A DNA stretch of 17,329 bases from an uncultured Acidimicrobiales bacterium. Its GTDB lineage: Bacteria; Actinomycetota; Acidimicrobiia; Acidimicrobiales; Aldehydirespiratoraceae. Below are positions 1-6,671 of this stretch, one piece after another. Position 1 is the stretch's first letter; every line of letters starts with the position of its first letter. The position numbers were made by a program, and so were the translations under genes. The DNA lies in contig CALKOE010000047.1 in the NCBI GenBank assembly GCA_938091985.1, positions 1-17,329 on the forward strand, read 5' to 3'. The notes beneath the pieces are model-generated. The model worked only from the letters and a program-made list of their open reading frames with translations. It was not told the DNA's origin and searched no databases.

Positions 1-6
1 CCAGAC

Positions 7-909
7 TCAGGGGATCGGCGCCTCGGCCGGAGGCTCTCCGGCTGCGTCGAACGCCTCCTCCACATCGGAGTAGGTCAGCCGGCCGCGGGTACGGCGAGAG
101 TCGAGGTCTGACTGACGAAGCCGGGCGGTGTGGCGGAAGAACCGAATGGCGATCAGTGTCCAGAGGTAGAAGCCACCGATGACCTTCATGATCGCCCCGG
201 CGAGCTGTTGGTCGTCGGTTGGGTTGATACCCCACACGTTGGTGTCGTTGTCGTAGGCGTCGTAGACGACACCTTCGGCGAACGTGAGCCACCCGGCCGG
301 CACCGTGGGCACGATCGACATCAAGAAGAGATACACCAGCTTTCCGGGCTCGCTGAGGTGCACTTCCTTCAGCGGACCCAACACGGGGAACCACATCAGA
401 AGCGCTGAGAAGAACACGCCGAGATGGATCAGGTAGTGGAACGAACCGTTCTCGGCGCTCGTGTTCACCACGGCGGCCCAGTGGGTGAGGATCTGGAAGA
501 CGTTGAAGATCACACCGGCGACAACCGGCTTGGTGAGGACCCGCAACACCTTCGAGGTGGCGCCGCCGTCGAGGACGAGCAGGCGGGCCAGCCATTCGGG
601 CATGGCGAGCAACAGCAGCGGCGGCACCATGAACGCGATGAGCAGGTGCTGCAGCATGTGGACCGAGTAGAGGTATTCCTCGGCAATGTCGTGGATCGGG
701 TAGTCGGCAGCGATCCACAGCAGAACCACGCCTGCGGCAAAGAACCGCTTCTGTGACGTGGTGACAATCGTTTGGCCCGCCGGAACCACGAGAGGACCGA
801 TCGAACGGGTCGCGTAGTAGCCGAGGGCGACGATGCCGCCGATCAACAGCCAAACCTCAGGGTGGGCCTGGAAGGCCCAGACGTTCACGGCGAAGAGACT
901 CGCCGTCAT
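7..909 (-). CDS. ctaG: Cytochrome c oxidase assembly protein CtaG (caa3_CtaG family)
   Basis: A 300-residue polytopic membrane protein of the caa3_CtaG family, which in Bacillus is needed to assemble the CuA/CuB centres of caa3 oxidase and is thought to deliver copper. The sequence shows about seven hydrophobic segments and a set of family-typical histidines likely to bind copper: H73, H84 and H88 (segment VHMLQH) and H158/H162 (FHYLIH), followed by SALLMWFPVLGP and, near the C-terminus, the conserved DQQLAGAIMK segment. I chose the ATG at 907-909 because it lies 4 nt after the stop of the upstream COX4 gene; an in-frame extension to 966 would overlap that gene. No clear Shine-Dalgarno is seen, so translation is probably coupled. 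It is the last gene of the oxidase operon visible here; nothing but 6 nt lies beyond it in the window. Confidence 0.9.
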   Translation of the reverse strand: MTASLFAVNVWAFQAHPEVWLLIGGIVALGYYATRSIGPLVVPAGQTIVTTSQKRFFAAGVVLLWIAADYPIHDIAEEYLYSVHMLQHLLIAFMVPPLLLLAMPEWLARLLVLDGGATSKVLRVLTKPVVAGVIFNVFQILTHWAAVVNTSAENGSFHYLIHLGVFFSALLMWFPVLGPLKEVHLSEPGKLVYLFLMSIVPTVPAGWLTFAEGVVYDAYDNDTNVWGINPTDDQQLAGAIMKVIGGFYLWTLIAIRFFRHTARLRQSDLDSRRTRGRLTYSDVEEAFDAAGEPPAEAPIP

Positions 910-913
910 GACA

Positions 914-1258
914 TCAGGCCCAGAACTCGAATGCCGAAAGGAAGATGCAGTACACCGCGGTGGCAAGGACGAGTCCAGCGACGAACATGCGACCGAAGAT
1001 CGGGTTGTCGAAGCGCAGATGCATGAACCACGTGGCCACGAGATAGAACTTCACGACCATCAAGAACATGAGGGTCGCGATGGTGACCGAGTTGTTCTCG
1101 AAGAACGGCAGCGCGGATTCGAAGTACGTGAGCACTTCGATCCCGGTGAAGAGCGCCAGGATCAGCGCGATCTTGATGTAGACCCAGTCTGATGGGTGCT
1201 CGTGGGCGCCGTGGTCCTCGTCGTGCTCGAGGTGAGTTTCGGTGACGGTGTCAGTCAT
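914..1258 (-). CDS. ctaF: Cytochrome c oxidase subunit IV (COX4_pro type)
   Basis: A 114-residue protein with three predicted membrane helices, matching the prokaryotic COX4 family, a small non-catalytic subunit of caa3/aa3 oxidases. The diagnostic part is the second-helix region KFYLVATWFMHLRFD. The N-terminus (about residues 8-22) is rich in His, Asp and Glu (LEHDEDHGAHEH), a feature shared with three other products of this operon. The start is the ATG at 1256-1258, five bases behind an AGAGGGA ribosome-binding site; a longer reading frame to 1315 would run into ctaE and lacks such a site. It lies 11 nt downstream of ctaE and 4 nt upstream of ctaG. The operon also encodes a second, different subunit-IV-like protein at 5210-6073. 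Confidence 0.88.
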   Translation of the reverse strand: MTDTVTETHLEHDEDHGAHEHPSDWVYIKIALILALFTGIEVLTYFESALPFFENNSVTIATLMFLMVVKFYLVATWFMHLRFDNPIFGRMFVAGLVLATAVYCIFLSAFEFWA

Positions 1259-1263
1259 GTCGG

Positions 1264-1270
1264 TCCCTCT
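1264..1270 (-). promoter_or_regulatory. Ribosome-binding site of the COX4 gene
   Basis: AGAGGGA on the minus strand, 5 nt before the ATG at 1258. It overlaps the last base of the ctaE stop codon and fixes the start of the COX4 gene. Confidence 0.6.
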
Positions 1271-1905
1271 CAGTCGACTGGGATCAGGTAGATGACGGTG
1301 AAGATGAAGATCCACACCACATCCACGAAGTGCCAGTAGAGGCCGACGATCTCGACCGTTTCGGTGTGTTTGGGCGTCAACTTGCCCTGTTTCGACGCAA
1401 CGTAGAGCGACATCAGCATCAAGATGCCGAGGCTCACGTGGACGCCGTGGAAGCCGGTCAGCGTGAAGAACGCCGAGCTTGCCGGGTTGTGGGTGAAGCC
1501 CACGCCCTCACGGATGAAGCCGGTGAACTCATAGACCTGACCGCCGATGAAGACACTGCCGAGCATGGCTGTTGAGAGCAACCAGGCCCTCGTGGCGGCG
1601 TTGTCGCCTCGGGTGAGCGCCGACAGCGCCAGCACCATGGTGAGCGAGCTCATCAGGAGCACGAACGAACTCACCGAGGTGAACGGAATGTCGAAGATGT
1701 CGGTGGGGATCGCCGTGTTGTCCGGTCCCGGACCGCGACGCGTCTTGTAGAGCAGATACGTCGAGATCAGACCGCCGAAGAGCAGACACTCAGAGCCCAG
1801 GAACGTCCACATCGCCAACTTGGTGTTGGAGATGCCGGTGGACGTCGCATGGTGCTCGTCGTGGTCATCGTGGGTGTCGGGGCTGTCGATCGTTGCGGTT
1901 GCCAT
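1270..1905 (-). CDS. ctaE: Cytochrome c oxidase subunit III (five-helix form)
   Basis: Subunit III of the caa3 oxidase, 211 residues, with five membrane helices (about 30-53, 78-98, 106-126, 144-170, 184-209); this is the short bacterial form lacking the first two helices of the mitochondrial protein. Conserved family residues are present: E39 in LGSECLLFGG, H153 and H156 in GFHGVHVSLG, and Y190-W191-H192 with D195 in YWHFVDVVWIF. These serve as the reference against which the degenerate paralog at 6081-6671 can be read. The N-terminal 20 residues are His/Asp-rich (THDDHDEHH). The start is taken as ATG 1903-1905, 9 nt behind GGAGG; a GTG six bases earlier is only 3 nt from that site. It begins 2 nt after the ctaD stop. 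Confidence 0.93.
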   Translation of the reverse strand: MATATIDSPDTHDDHDEHHATSTGISNTKLAMWTFLGSECLLFGGLISTYLLYKTRRGPGPDNTAIPTDIFDIPFTSVSSFVLLMSSLTMVLALSALTRGDNAATRAWLLSTAMLGSVFIGGQVYEFTGFIREGVGFTHNPASSAFFTLTGFHGVHVSLGILMLMSLYVASKQGKLTPKHTETVEIVGLYWHFVDVVWIFIFTVIYLIPVD

Positions 1906-1907
1906 GA

Positions 1908-3917
1908 TCACTCGCCTCCTTCGGCGCCGGAAGTGACGGCTTCGGGCTCAGCGGCGTCGTCGTCGCCACCGTCGTCGTCATCGTGGTGGTCGTCGTGGCC
2001 GTGGTCGGCATCGGGATCGTCGACAGGCTCGAGAGCCCACGAGTAGAGCGCGAGACCGGTGAGTGCGCCTCCGAGGACGCAGAGCCACAGGTTGAAGATC
2101 AAGCCGTAGCCGATGAGGGGCAGGCCGAGCGCCAACACCAGTGGCCAGAACGACGGAGCCGGAAGGTGAACACCCTCGGCCGAACCGTCTTGGGCCACTT
2201 CCTCGATTGTGGCGATGCGCACGACACGCTTGTTCTCGTCGTAGCCGTACTTGCGATGCCACCACTCGTCTTCGCTCTCGACCAGGGGGACCTCGTCGAA
2301 GTTGTGCTCCGGGGTCGGCGACGGGATCATCCACTCGAGCGAGCGGGCGTCCCACGGGTCGGGACCCGGTGCCGGCAGGTTCGGCGCATCTCGGCGTGAA
2401 CGCCACACGTTGTAGAAGAAGACCAGCACCGACAGGGCGATGATGAAGGCGCCGATCGTGGCGACCATGTTCCACAGCTCGAAGCCGAAGCCCGGTGAGT
2501 AGGTGTCGATTCGGCGGCTCATGCCTTGCAAGCCGAGCACGTGCATCGGGCCGAACGTGAGGTTGAAGCCGATGAGCATGATCCAGAAGTGGACCTTGCC
2601 CCAGGTCTCGTTGAGCATGTGGCCGAAGATCTTCGGCCACCAGAAGTAGAGGCCGCCCATGAGACCGAGCACGCCGCCACCGAAGATCACATAGTGGAAG
2701 TGCGCCACGATGTAGTAGGTGTCGGTCTGCTGGGTGTCGGCCGGAGCCAGAGCGTGGGTGACGCCGGAGAGGCCACCGATGGTGAACATGGCGACGGCGC
2801 CCACGGCAAAGAGCATGGGTGTCGAGAAGAGCAGCTTTCCGCCCCACATCGTGGCGAGCCAGTTGAGGATCTTCACACCGGTCGGCACGGCGATGAACAT
2901 CGTGGACAGCGAGAACGCCGCCACGGAGAACGGGCCGATGCCGGAGACGAACATGTGGTGGGCCCACACGCCCCAGCCCATGAAGCCGATGGCGATGCCC
3001 GAGAACACCATGAACGAGTAGCCGAAGATGGGCTTGCGGCTGAACGTCGGGATGATCTCCGAGATGATGCCGAAGCTCGGCAAGATGATGATGTACACCT
3101 CAGGGTGTCCGAAGATCCAAAACAAGTGCTGCCACAGAAGTGGATCACCGCCGGTCGCCGGATTGAAGAACTGCGCATCGAACAGCCGGTCGAACATCAG
3201 CAGGAAGAGCGCCACCGTGATGACGGGCAGGGCGAACAGCAGCAGGAACTGGGTGACCAGCAGCATCCAGGTGAGGATGGGCATGCGGAACAAGCTCATG
3301 CCGGGCGCACGCATGTTGAGCACCGTCACGATCAGGTTGACCGCACCGAGCAGCGAAGCGATACCGGCGATCTGCAGACCGATGGCGTAGAAGTCGACGC
3401 CGTGGCTCGGGGAGAACGCAAGACCGCTGTTGGGCGAGTAGCAGAACCAACCACAGTCGGCGCCGCCGCCGCCCACGATCCATGAGCTGTTGAGGAAGAT
3501 CGCGCCTGAGATCCAGATCCAGAACGACAGGGCGTTGAGACGAGGGAACGCCACGTCTCGCGCGCCGATCTGGAGCGGAATCAGGTAGTTCGCGAAGGCC
3601 GCAGCCAGCGGCATGATGAACAGGAACACCATGGTGACGCCGTGCATCGTGAAGACCTGGTTGTAGACCTCGGCCGACAGCAGCTGCCCCTCGGGGGCTG
3701 CGAGCTGCCAACGGATCAGCAGGGCCTCGATGCCGCCCACGACGAAGAAGAACATCGCCGAAACGCCATACATGATGCCGATCTTCTTGTGATCGACGGT
3801 GCTCAACCAGTCACGCCAGCCGTTGCCACCCTGGGGTCGCGTGAGACCACCGAGCGGACGCTCGGCGGTGGCGGCTTCGCCCGATGTCAGGGCGAGGGGT
3901 TCTTCGATGATCGCCAT
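1908..3917 (-). CDS. ctaD: Cytochrome c oxidase subunit I (caa3 type, A1 heme-copper oxidase)
   Basis: Catalytic subunit, 669 residues, reducing O2 to water and pumping protons across the cytoplasmic membrane. All metal ligands are visible: H92 (TMHGVT) and H408 for heme a, H406 (AHFHYV) for heme a3, H271 (FGHPEVY) and H320-H321 (WAHHMF) for CuB, plus Y275, the tyrosine normally cross-linked to the CuB histidine. E273 in GHPEVY marks the A1 class, and K349 (PTGVKI) sits at the K-channel position. After the twelve-helix core, about residues 586-632 add two more hydrophobic helices, and the last 37 residues are an Asp/His-rich tail (DHGHDDHHDDDDGG). The start is ATG 3915-3917, 7 nt behind GGAGGTG and 1 nt after the ctaC stop. 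It lies between ctaC and ctaE in the operon. Confidence 0.97.
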   Translation of the reverse strand: MAIIEEPLALTSGEAATAERPLGGLTRPQGGNGWRDWLSTVDHKKIGIMYGVSAMFFFVVGGIEALLIRWQLAAPEGQLLSAEVYNQVFTMHGVTMVFLFIMPLAAAFANYLIPLQIGARDVAFPRLNALSFWIWISGAIFLNSSWIVGGGGADCGWFCYSPNSGLAFSPSHGVDFYAIGLQIAGIASLLGAVNLIVTVLNMRAPGMSLFRMPILTWMLLVTQFLLLFALPVITVALFLLMFDRLFDAQFFNPATGGDPLLWQHLFWIFGHPEVYIIILPSFGIISEIIPTFSRKPIFGYSFMVFSGIAIGFMGWGVWAHHMFVSGIGPFSVAAFSLSTMFIAVPTGVKILNWLATMWGGKLLFSTPMLFAVGAVAMFTIGGLSGVTHALAPADTQQTDTYYIVAHFHYVIFGGGVLGLMGGLYFWWPKIFGHMLNETWGKVHFWIMLIGFNLTFGPMHVLGLQGMSRRIDTYSPGFGFELWNMVATIGAFIIALSVLVFFYNVWRSRRDAPNLPAPGPDPWDARSLEWMIPSPTPEHNFDEVPLVESEDEWWHRKYGYDENKRVVRIATIEEVAQDGSAEGVHLPAPSFWPLVLALGLPLIGYGLIFNLWLCVLGGALTGLALYSWALEPVDDPDADHGHDDHHDDDDGGDDDAAEPEAVTSGAEGGE
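1915..1919 (-). promoter_or_regulatory. Ribosome-binding site of ctaE
   Basis: GGAGG on the minus strand, inside the last codons of ctaD and 9 nt before the ATG at 1905. It favours that ATG over the upstream in-frame GTG at 1911. Confidence 0.6.
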
Positions 3918-3918
3918 C

Positions 3919-5208
3919 TCACTCCACCTCCGTGGCCGCAATGCGCTCATCTGTCGGGCGGGGGCCCAACGTCTCGAGGAATGCGATCACGTCATTGATC
4001 TGTCGTTCGGTCAGGTTGCGGTCCGGCATGCCTCTGGGCAGCTCACCGTCGGCGAGATTGTCGGCGAAGTTCGCCTTGATCGCGTCGGGATCTCGGATCC
4101 AGGCGGCGAGGTCGTCGCGGTTGAGCGAGCCGTCCTCGTCGTTGTAGAGGTTGAGGATGCCGCCGGCGAAGGTGGTGTTGTTCGCCAGGTGGGTCAGGTT
4201 CGGGGCGGAGCCGGAGACGACTTCCGCGCCGTCGTAGTCGAGATCGTTGAGGCCATCGACCAGGTGGCACGAGGCGCACTGGGTGACGAACACATCGAGA
4301 CCACGAAGCGCCGCACTCGCGTCGTCGGGCACCGAACCGGCGCCGGCTTCGCGATAGGAGTCGACATAGGGCTGCAGTTCAGCGTCGAACGTGGCCGGCG
4401 ACATCTGCATGTCGATCCAGTCCTGGAAGTCGGCCTCGGTCATCGCGATGGTCTGCATGCGCATCCGGCTGTGGGAAAGGCCGCAGAACTCGGTGCACTG
4501 GCCGAAGTAGACGCCGGGATCATCGGCTTCGATCTTCCACGGGGAGAATCGGCCCGGCACTGCATCACGCTTGCCGTTGAGGCGCGGAATCCAGTGGGAG
4601 TGGATGACATCTCGCGAGGTGATGATCAGATCGACCTCGACGCCGGTCGGAATGGCGAACTGGCCAGACGCGACGATGTCAGCCGGGGGCAGGTTGCTCG
4701 GGTCGTCGAGCATCGACGCGTCGAGATCGCCGGCATCGAGGTAGTAGCGGTATTCCCACCACCACTGCTGACCCACGACCACGATGGTCGGGTCCCAGAC
4801 GCGTGTCTCGCCGTCGACCTGGATCTCAACGGCGGCGGCTTCGTCGCGGTTGATCGAGACGTGGACGATGATCGTGAAGACCGCAACGATGGCCAAGACG
4901 ACAGCAGGCACGATCGTCCAGGTGATCTCGAGGGCATTGTTGTGGGAGATCTGCTCGGGGAACTCCTCGTCGCCCTCGTAGGAGCTGACCCGGTTCTTCA
5001 CCGCGAGCCAGAGCACGGCACCACAGACGGCCACCAGCACGACGCCGGCGATGATGAACACCCAAAAGGCGAGGTCGTAGATCTCGTCGGCCGTGCCGCT
5101 CTCGGGCTTCAGCGTGTCGAGCTCAGCGTCGCCGGCACAGCCCGCGAGCACGAGACCGAGCATGGCGACCACGCCTGCGCCGGGAAGCCGGCGCCGGAAC
5201 TTGAACAT
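3919..5208 (-). CDS. ctaC: Cytochrome c oxidase subunit II with CuA and fused cytochrome c
   Basis: Subunit II of a caa3 oxidase, 429 residues, passing electrons from cytochrome c to heme a. Residues 1-24 are a lipoprotein signal (lipobox LAGC, lipidated C24). Two membrane helices follow (about 45-70 and 95-117). The cupredoxin domain carries the CuA ligands H203 (DVIHSHW), C238, E240, C242, H246 and M249 in GQCTEFCGLSHSRM. A C-terminal class I cytochrome c domain (about 300-415) has the heme c motif C311-A-S-C314-H315 and a likely distal ligand M394 (PRGMPD). The fusion makes this the caa3 type, unlike the mycobacterial CtaC, which has no fused cytochrome c. The start at ATG 5206-5208 gives the signal peptide and lies 1 nt after the preceding stop; the open frame extends to 5307 but overlaps the upstream gene. 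Confidence 0.96.
   Translation of the reverse strand: MFKFRRRLPGAGVVAMLGLVLAGCAGDAELDTLKPESGTADEIYDLAFWVFIIAGVVLVAVCGAVLWLAVKNRVSSYEGDEEFPEQISHNNALEITWTIVPAVVLAIVAVFTIIVHVSINRDEAAAVEIQVDGETRVWDPTIVVVGQQWWWEYRYYLDAGDLDASMLDDPSNLPPADIVASGQFAIPTGVEVDLIITSRDVIHSHWIPRLNGKRDAVPGRFSPWKIEADDPGVYFGQCTEFCGLSHSRMRMQTIAMTEADFQDWIDMQMSPATFDAELQPYVDSYREAGAGSVPDDASAALRGLDVFVTQCASCHLVDGLNDLDYDGAEVVSGSAPNLTHLANNTTFAGGILNLYNDEDGSLNRDDLAAWIRDPDAIKANFADNLADGELPRGMPDRNLTERQINDVIAFLETLGPRPTDERIAATEVE
3925..3931 (-). promoter_or_regulatory. Ribosome-binding site of ctaD
   Basis: GGAGGTG on the minus strand within the final codons of ctaC, 7 nt before the ctaD ATG at 3917. It supports that start over the in-frame ATG-like position at 3950. 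Confidence 0.65.
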
Positions 5209-5209
5209 G

Positions 5210-6073
5210 TCACTCACCGTCTGTGTCTCCGTCAGTGTGTTCGGCGTCTTCATCACCGTCGTCTGAATGCGATTCGTCGTCGCCATGATCCTCGTCTGCT
5301 TCGTCATGGGTTTCCGAACCGTGGGTTTCGTGGGGTTCGAACTCGCGCTCGCCCTCGACTACCGCCCAGACACCGCCGCCGAGCACGGCGACAGCGACCA
5401 CCAGGCTGAGCCCGGCGACCACATGACGGTTGAACTTGAAGGCATCAGTGGCCGCAAGGACGCCAATGCCGAGAATCACCACGGCAACCACGCCGGCCAC
5501 GATGACCGCGCCGAGCTTCGAGCTGCTCAGCAGGATGCGCGAGATGGCCAGCACGCCGAGACCGACCACGACCGCACCAGCGGCGGGGATCTCGATGGGA
5601 GCCATGATTCGATTGCGCAAGGCCCGGTTGGCTACGGGGTCGCCCGTGGCTCGGTCGGCCCATGCATCCATGGTCCATGACACGGCGACAATCGCGACGA
5701 TGACGAGCCCGGTGACGAAGACCGCAGTGTTGAGCACCAGGCCCACGGCCATGGTGCCGACACCGAAGGCGGCCACGATGGGCCAGTGGCTGCCGGTGAC
5801 CGGCTGCGTCGGGGCAATGTCGTCGACACCCATGTAGTCGGCCTGATCGGCCGGGTCGGCGTCGCGGAAGAAGATCAGCGTGAGTGCCGTACCCATCGCG
5901 GTGACTCCGAGGCCGACGAGGAGGCCGTAGCCGACGTGTTCGCCGACCCCGCCCTTCCAGCCCAGCGAGACGGGGCCCATGTGGTTGCCACCTGAGGTGT
6001 AGCCGTAGAGGACACCGGCGGTCGCCAAAGCGACACCGATGCCGAAGAAGAACTTGAAGCCCGTTGTGAACAT
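5210..6073 (-). CDS. CtaF-like oxidase subunit with extra C-terminal membrane domain and acidic tail
   Basis: A 287-residue membrane protein with about seven helices (near 8-25, 46-68, 97-115, 116-134, 161-180, 187-207, 217-238) and an Asp/Glu/His-rich tail (240-287). The first ~140 residues resemble the actinobacterial oxidase subunit IV (mycobacterial CtaF) in layout: short start, first helix ending in LYGYTS, a glycine-rich second helix ending in FFRDAD, then SHWPIVAAFG opening the third helix and a fourth helix. This assignment rests on remembered family features and is moderate. Residues ~141-238 add three helices not expected of CtaF. Arg/Lys-rich loops 4-5 and 6-7 suggest a cytoplasmic N-terminus and an extracytoplasmic tail. 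The start is ATG 6071-6073, 7 nt after the COX3-like stop with GGGA just upstream. It precedes ctaC by 1 nt, so it is probably co-translated with the oxidase subunits. Confidence 0.7.
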   Translation of the reverse strand: MFTTGFKFFFGIGVALATAGVLYGYTSGGNHMGPVSLGWKGGVGEHVGYGLLVGLGVTAMGTALTLIFFRDADPADQADYMGVDDIAPTQPVTGSHWPIVAAFGVGTMAVGLVLNTAVFVTGLVIVAIVAVSWTMDAWADRATGDPVANRALRNRIMAPIEIPAAGAVVVGLGVLAISRILLSSSKLGAVIVAGVVAVVILGIGVLAATDAFKFNRHVVAGLSLVVAVAVLGGGVWAVVEGEREFEPHETHGSETHDEADEDHGDDESHSDDGDEDAEHTDGDTDGE

Positions 6074-6080
6074 CTGATCC

Positions 6081-6671
6081 CTACTTCGTGACGAAGATGA
6101 CGTACCAGGCGATCGCATACATGGCGACGACTGTGTTCCAGTAAAAAGCGGCTGCAGCGACCGAGTCGGCCTTGCGTGGCCCGAATTGTCCGATGAAGGC
6201 CCGCACGAAGGTGAGGGCGATGAATCCGACGGCGACGATCATGAAGGCGACGAACGTGCCGAGCACGACGAAGAACATGAACTGGCCGTTGGTCTCGGCC
6301 AGCGAGAACCCGGTGTCGTTCATGATGAACCAGAGTTGGTTGAACACCGATGCCCCGAAGAGACCCGACAACGCGAGGGCAACGAGGGCGTTGGTGCGAT
6401 CGTTGTTGTTGATCGCCTGCACGGCCCACTGCACGGTGAAGATCGACAGGATCAGTGTGGAGAAGATGAACCCGGACGGGCCGAGCTCGATCGTGCCGTC
6501 GGGGAACCACTCGGCGCCGGCGGAGCGAGCCGATGCGCGTTCGCTGACGTAGACGAGGACGACACCCAGGAAGGCCATGAAGGCCGCACCTGAGCCGAAC
6601 ATCGTGCCGACGAGAACCGTGCGGGGACGGGTGATCTCAGCAGACGGGAGTGCGGTGGTTGTGGTGGTCAT
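6081..6671 (-). CDS. Degenerate COX3-like membrane protein
   Basis: A 196-residue protein with five predicted helices in the spacing of the five-helix subunit III. Ungapped anchors to CtaE of this operon are visible in three places: TMFGSGAAF against TFLGSECLL, GQFMFFVVLG against GFHGVHVSLG, and YWNTVV against YWHFVD. At each, the family's signature residue is gone: E39 of CtaE becomes G28, H153 and H156 become F131 and F134, H192 becomes N180, D195 becomes V183. It is therefore a diverged heme-copper oxidase subunit III paralog that probably pairs with the COX1-like protein encoded directly upstream. Its ATG (6669-6671) abuts the TAG stop of that gene with no spacer, and its GGAGG lies inside that gene at 6680-6684. 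The frame is intact, so it is not an obvious pseudogene. Function is unknown. Confidence 0.8.
   Translation of the reverse strand: MTTTTTALPSAEITRPRTVLVGTMFGSGAAFMAFLGVVLVYVSERASARSAGAEWFPDGTIELGPSGFIFSTLILSIFTVQWAVQAINNNDRTNALVALALSGLFGASVFNQLWFIMNDTGFSLAETNGQFMFFVVLGTFVAFMIVAVGFIALTFVRAFIGQFGPRKADSVAAAAFYWNTVVAMYAIAWYVIFVTK

Noticed and set aside
2526-3485. A 319-codon plus-strand frame opposite ctaD.
   Set aside because: Antisense shadow of the conserved subunit I core; rich in His, Glu and Arg in the manner of a mirrored membrane protein.
3799-5409. A 536-codon open frame on the plus strand opposite ctaC.
   Set aside because: It is antisense to a gene with unmistakable CuA and heme c motifs; long antisense frames are usual in such GC-rich coding DNA, and the translation is low-complexity with no family features.
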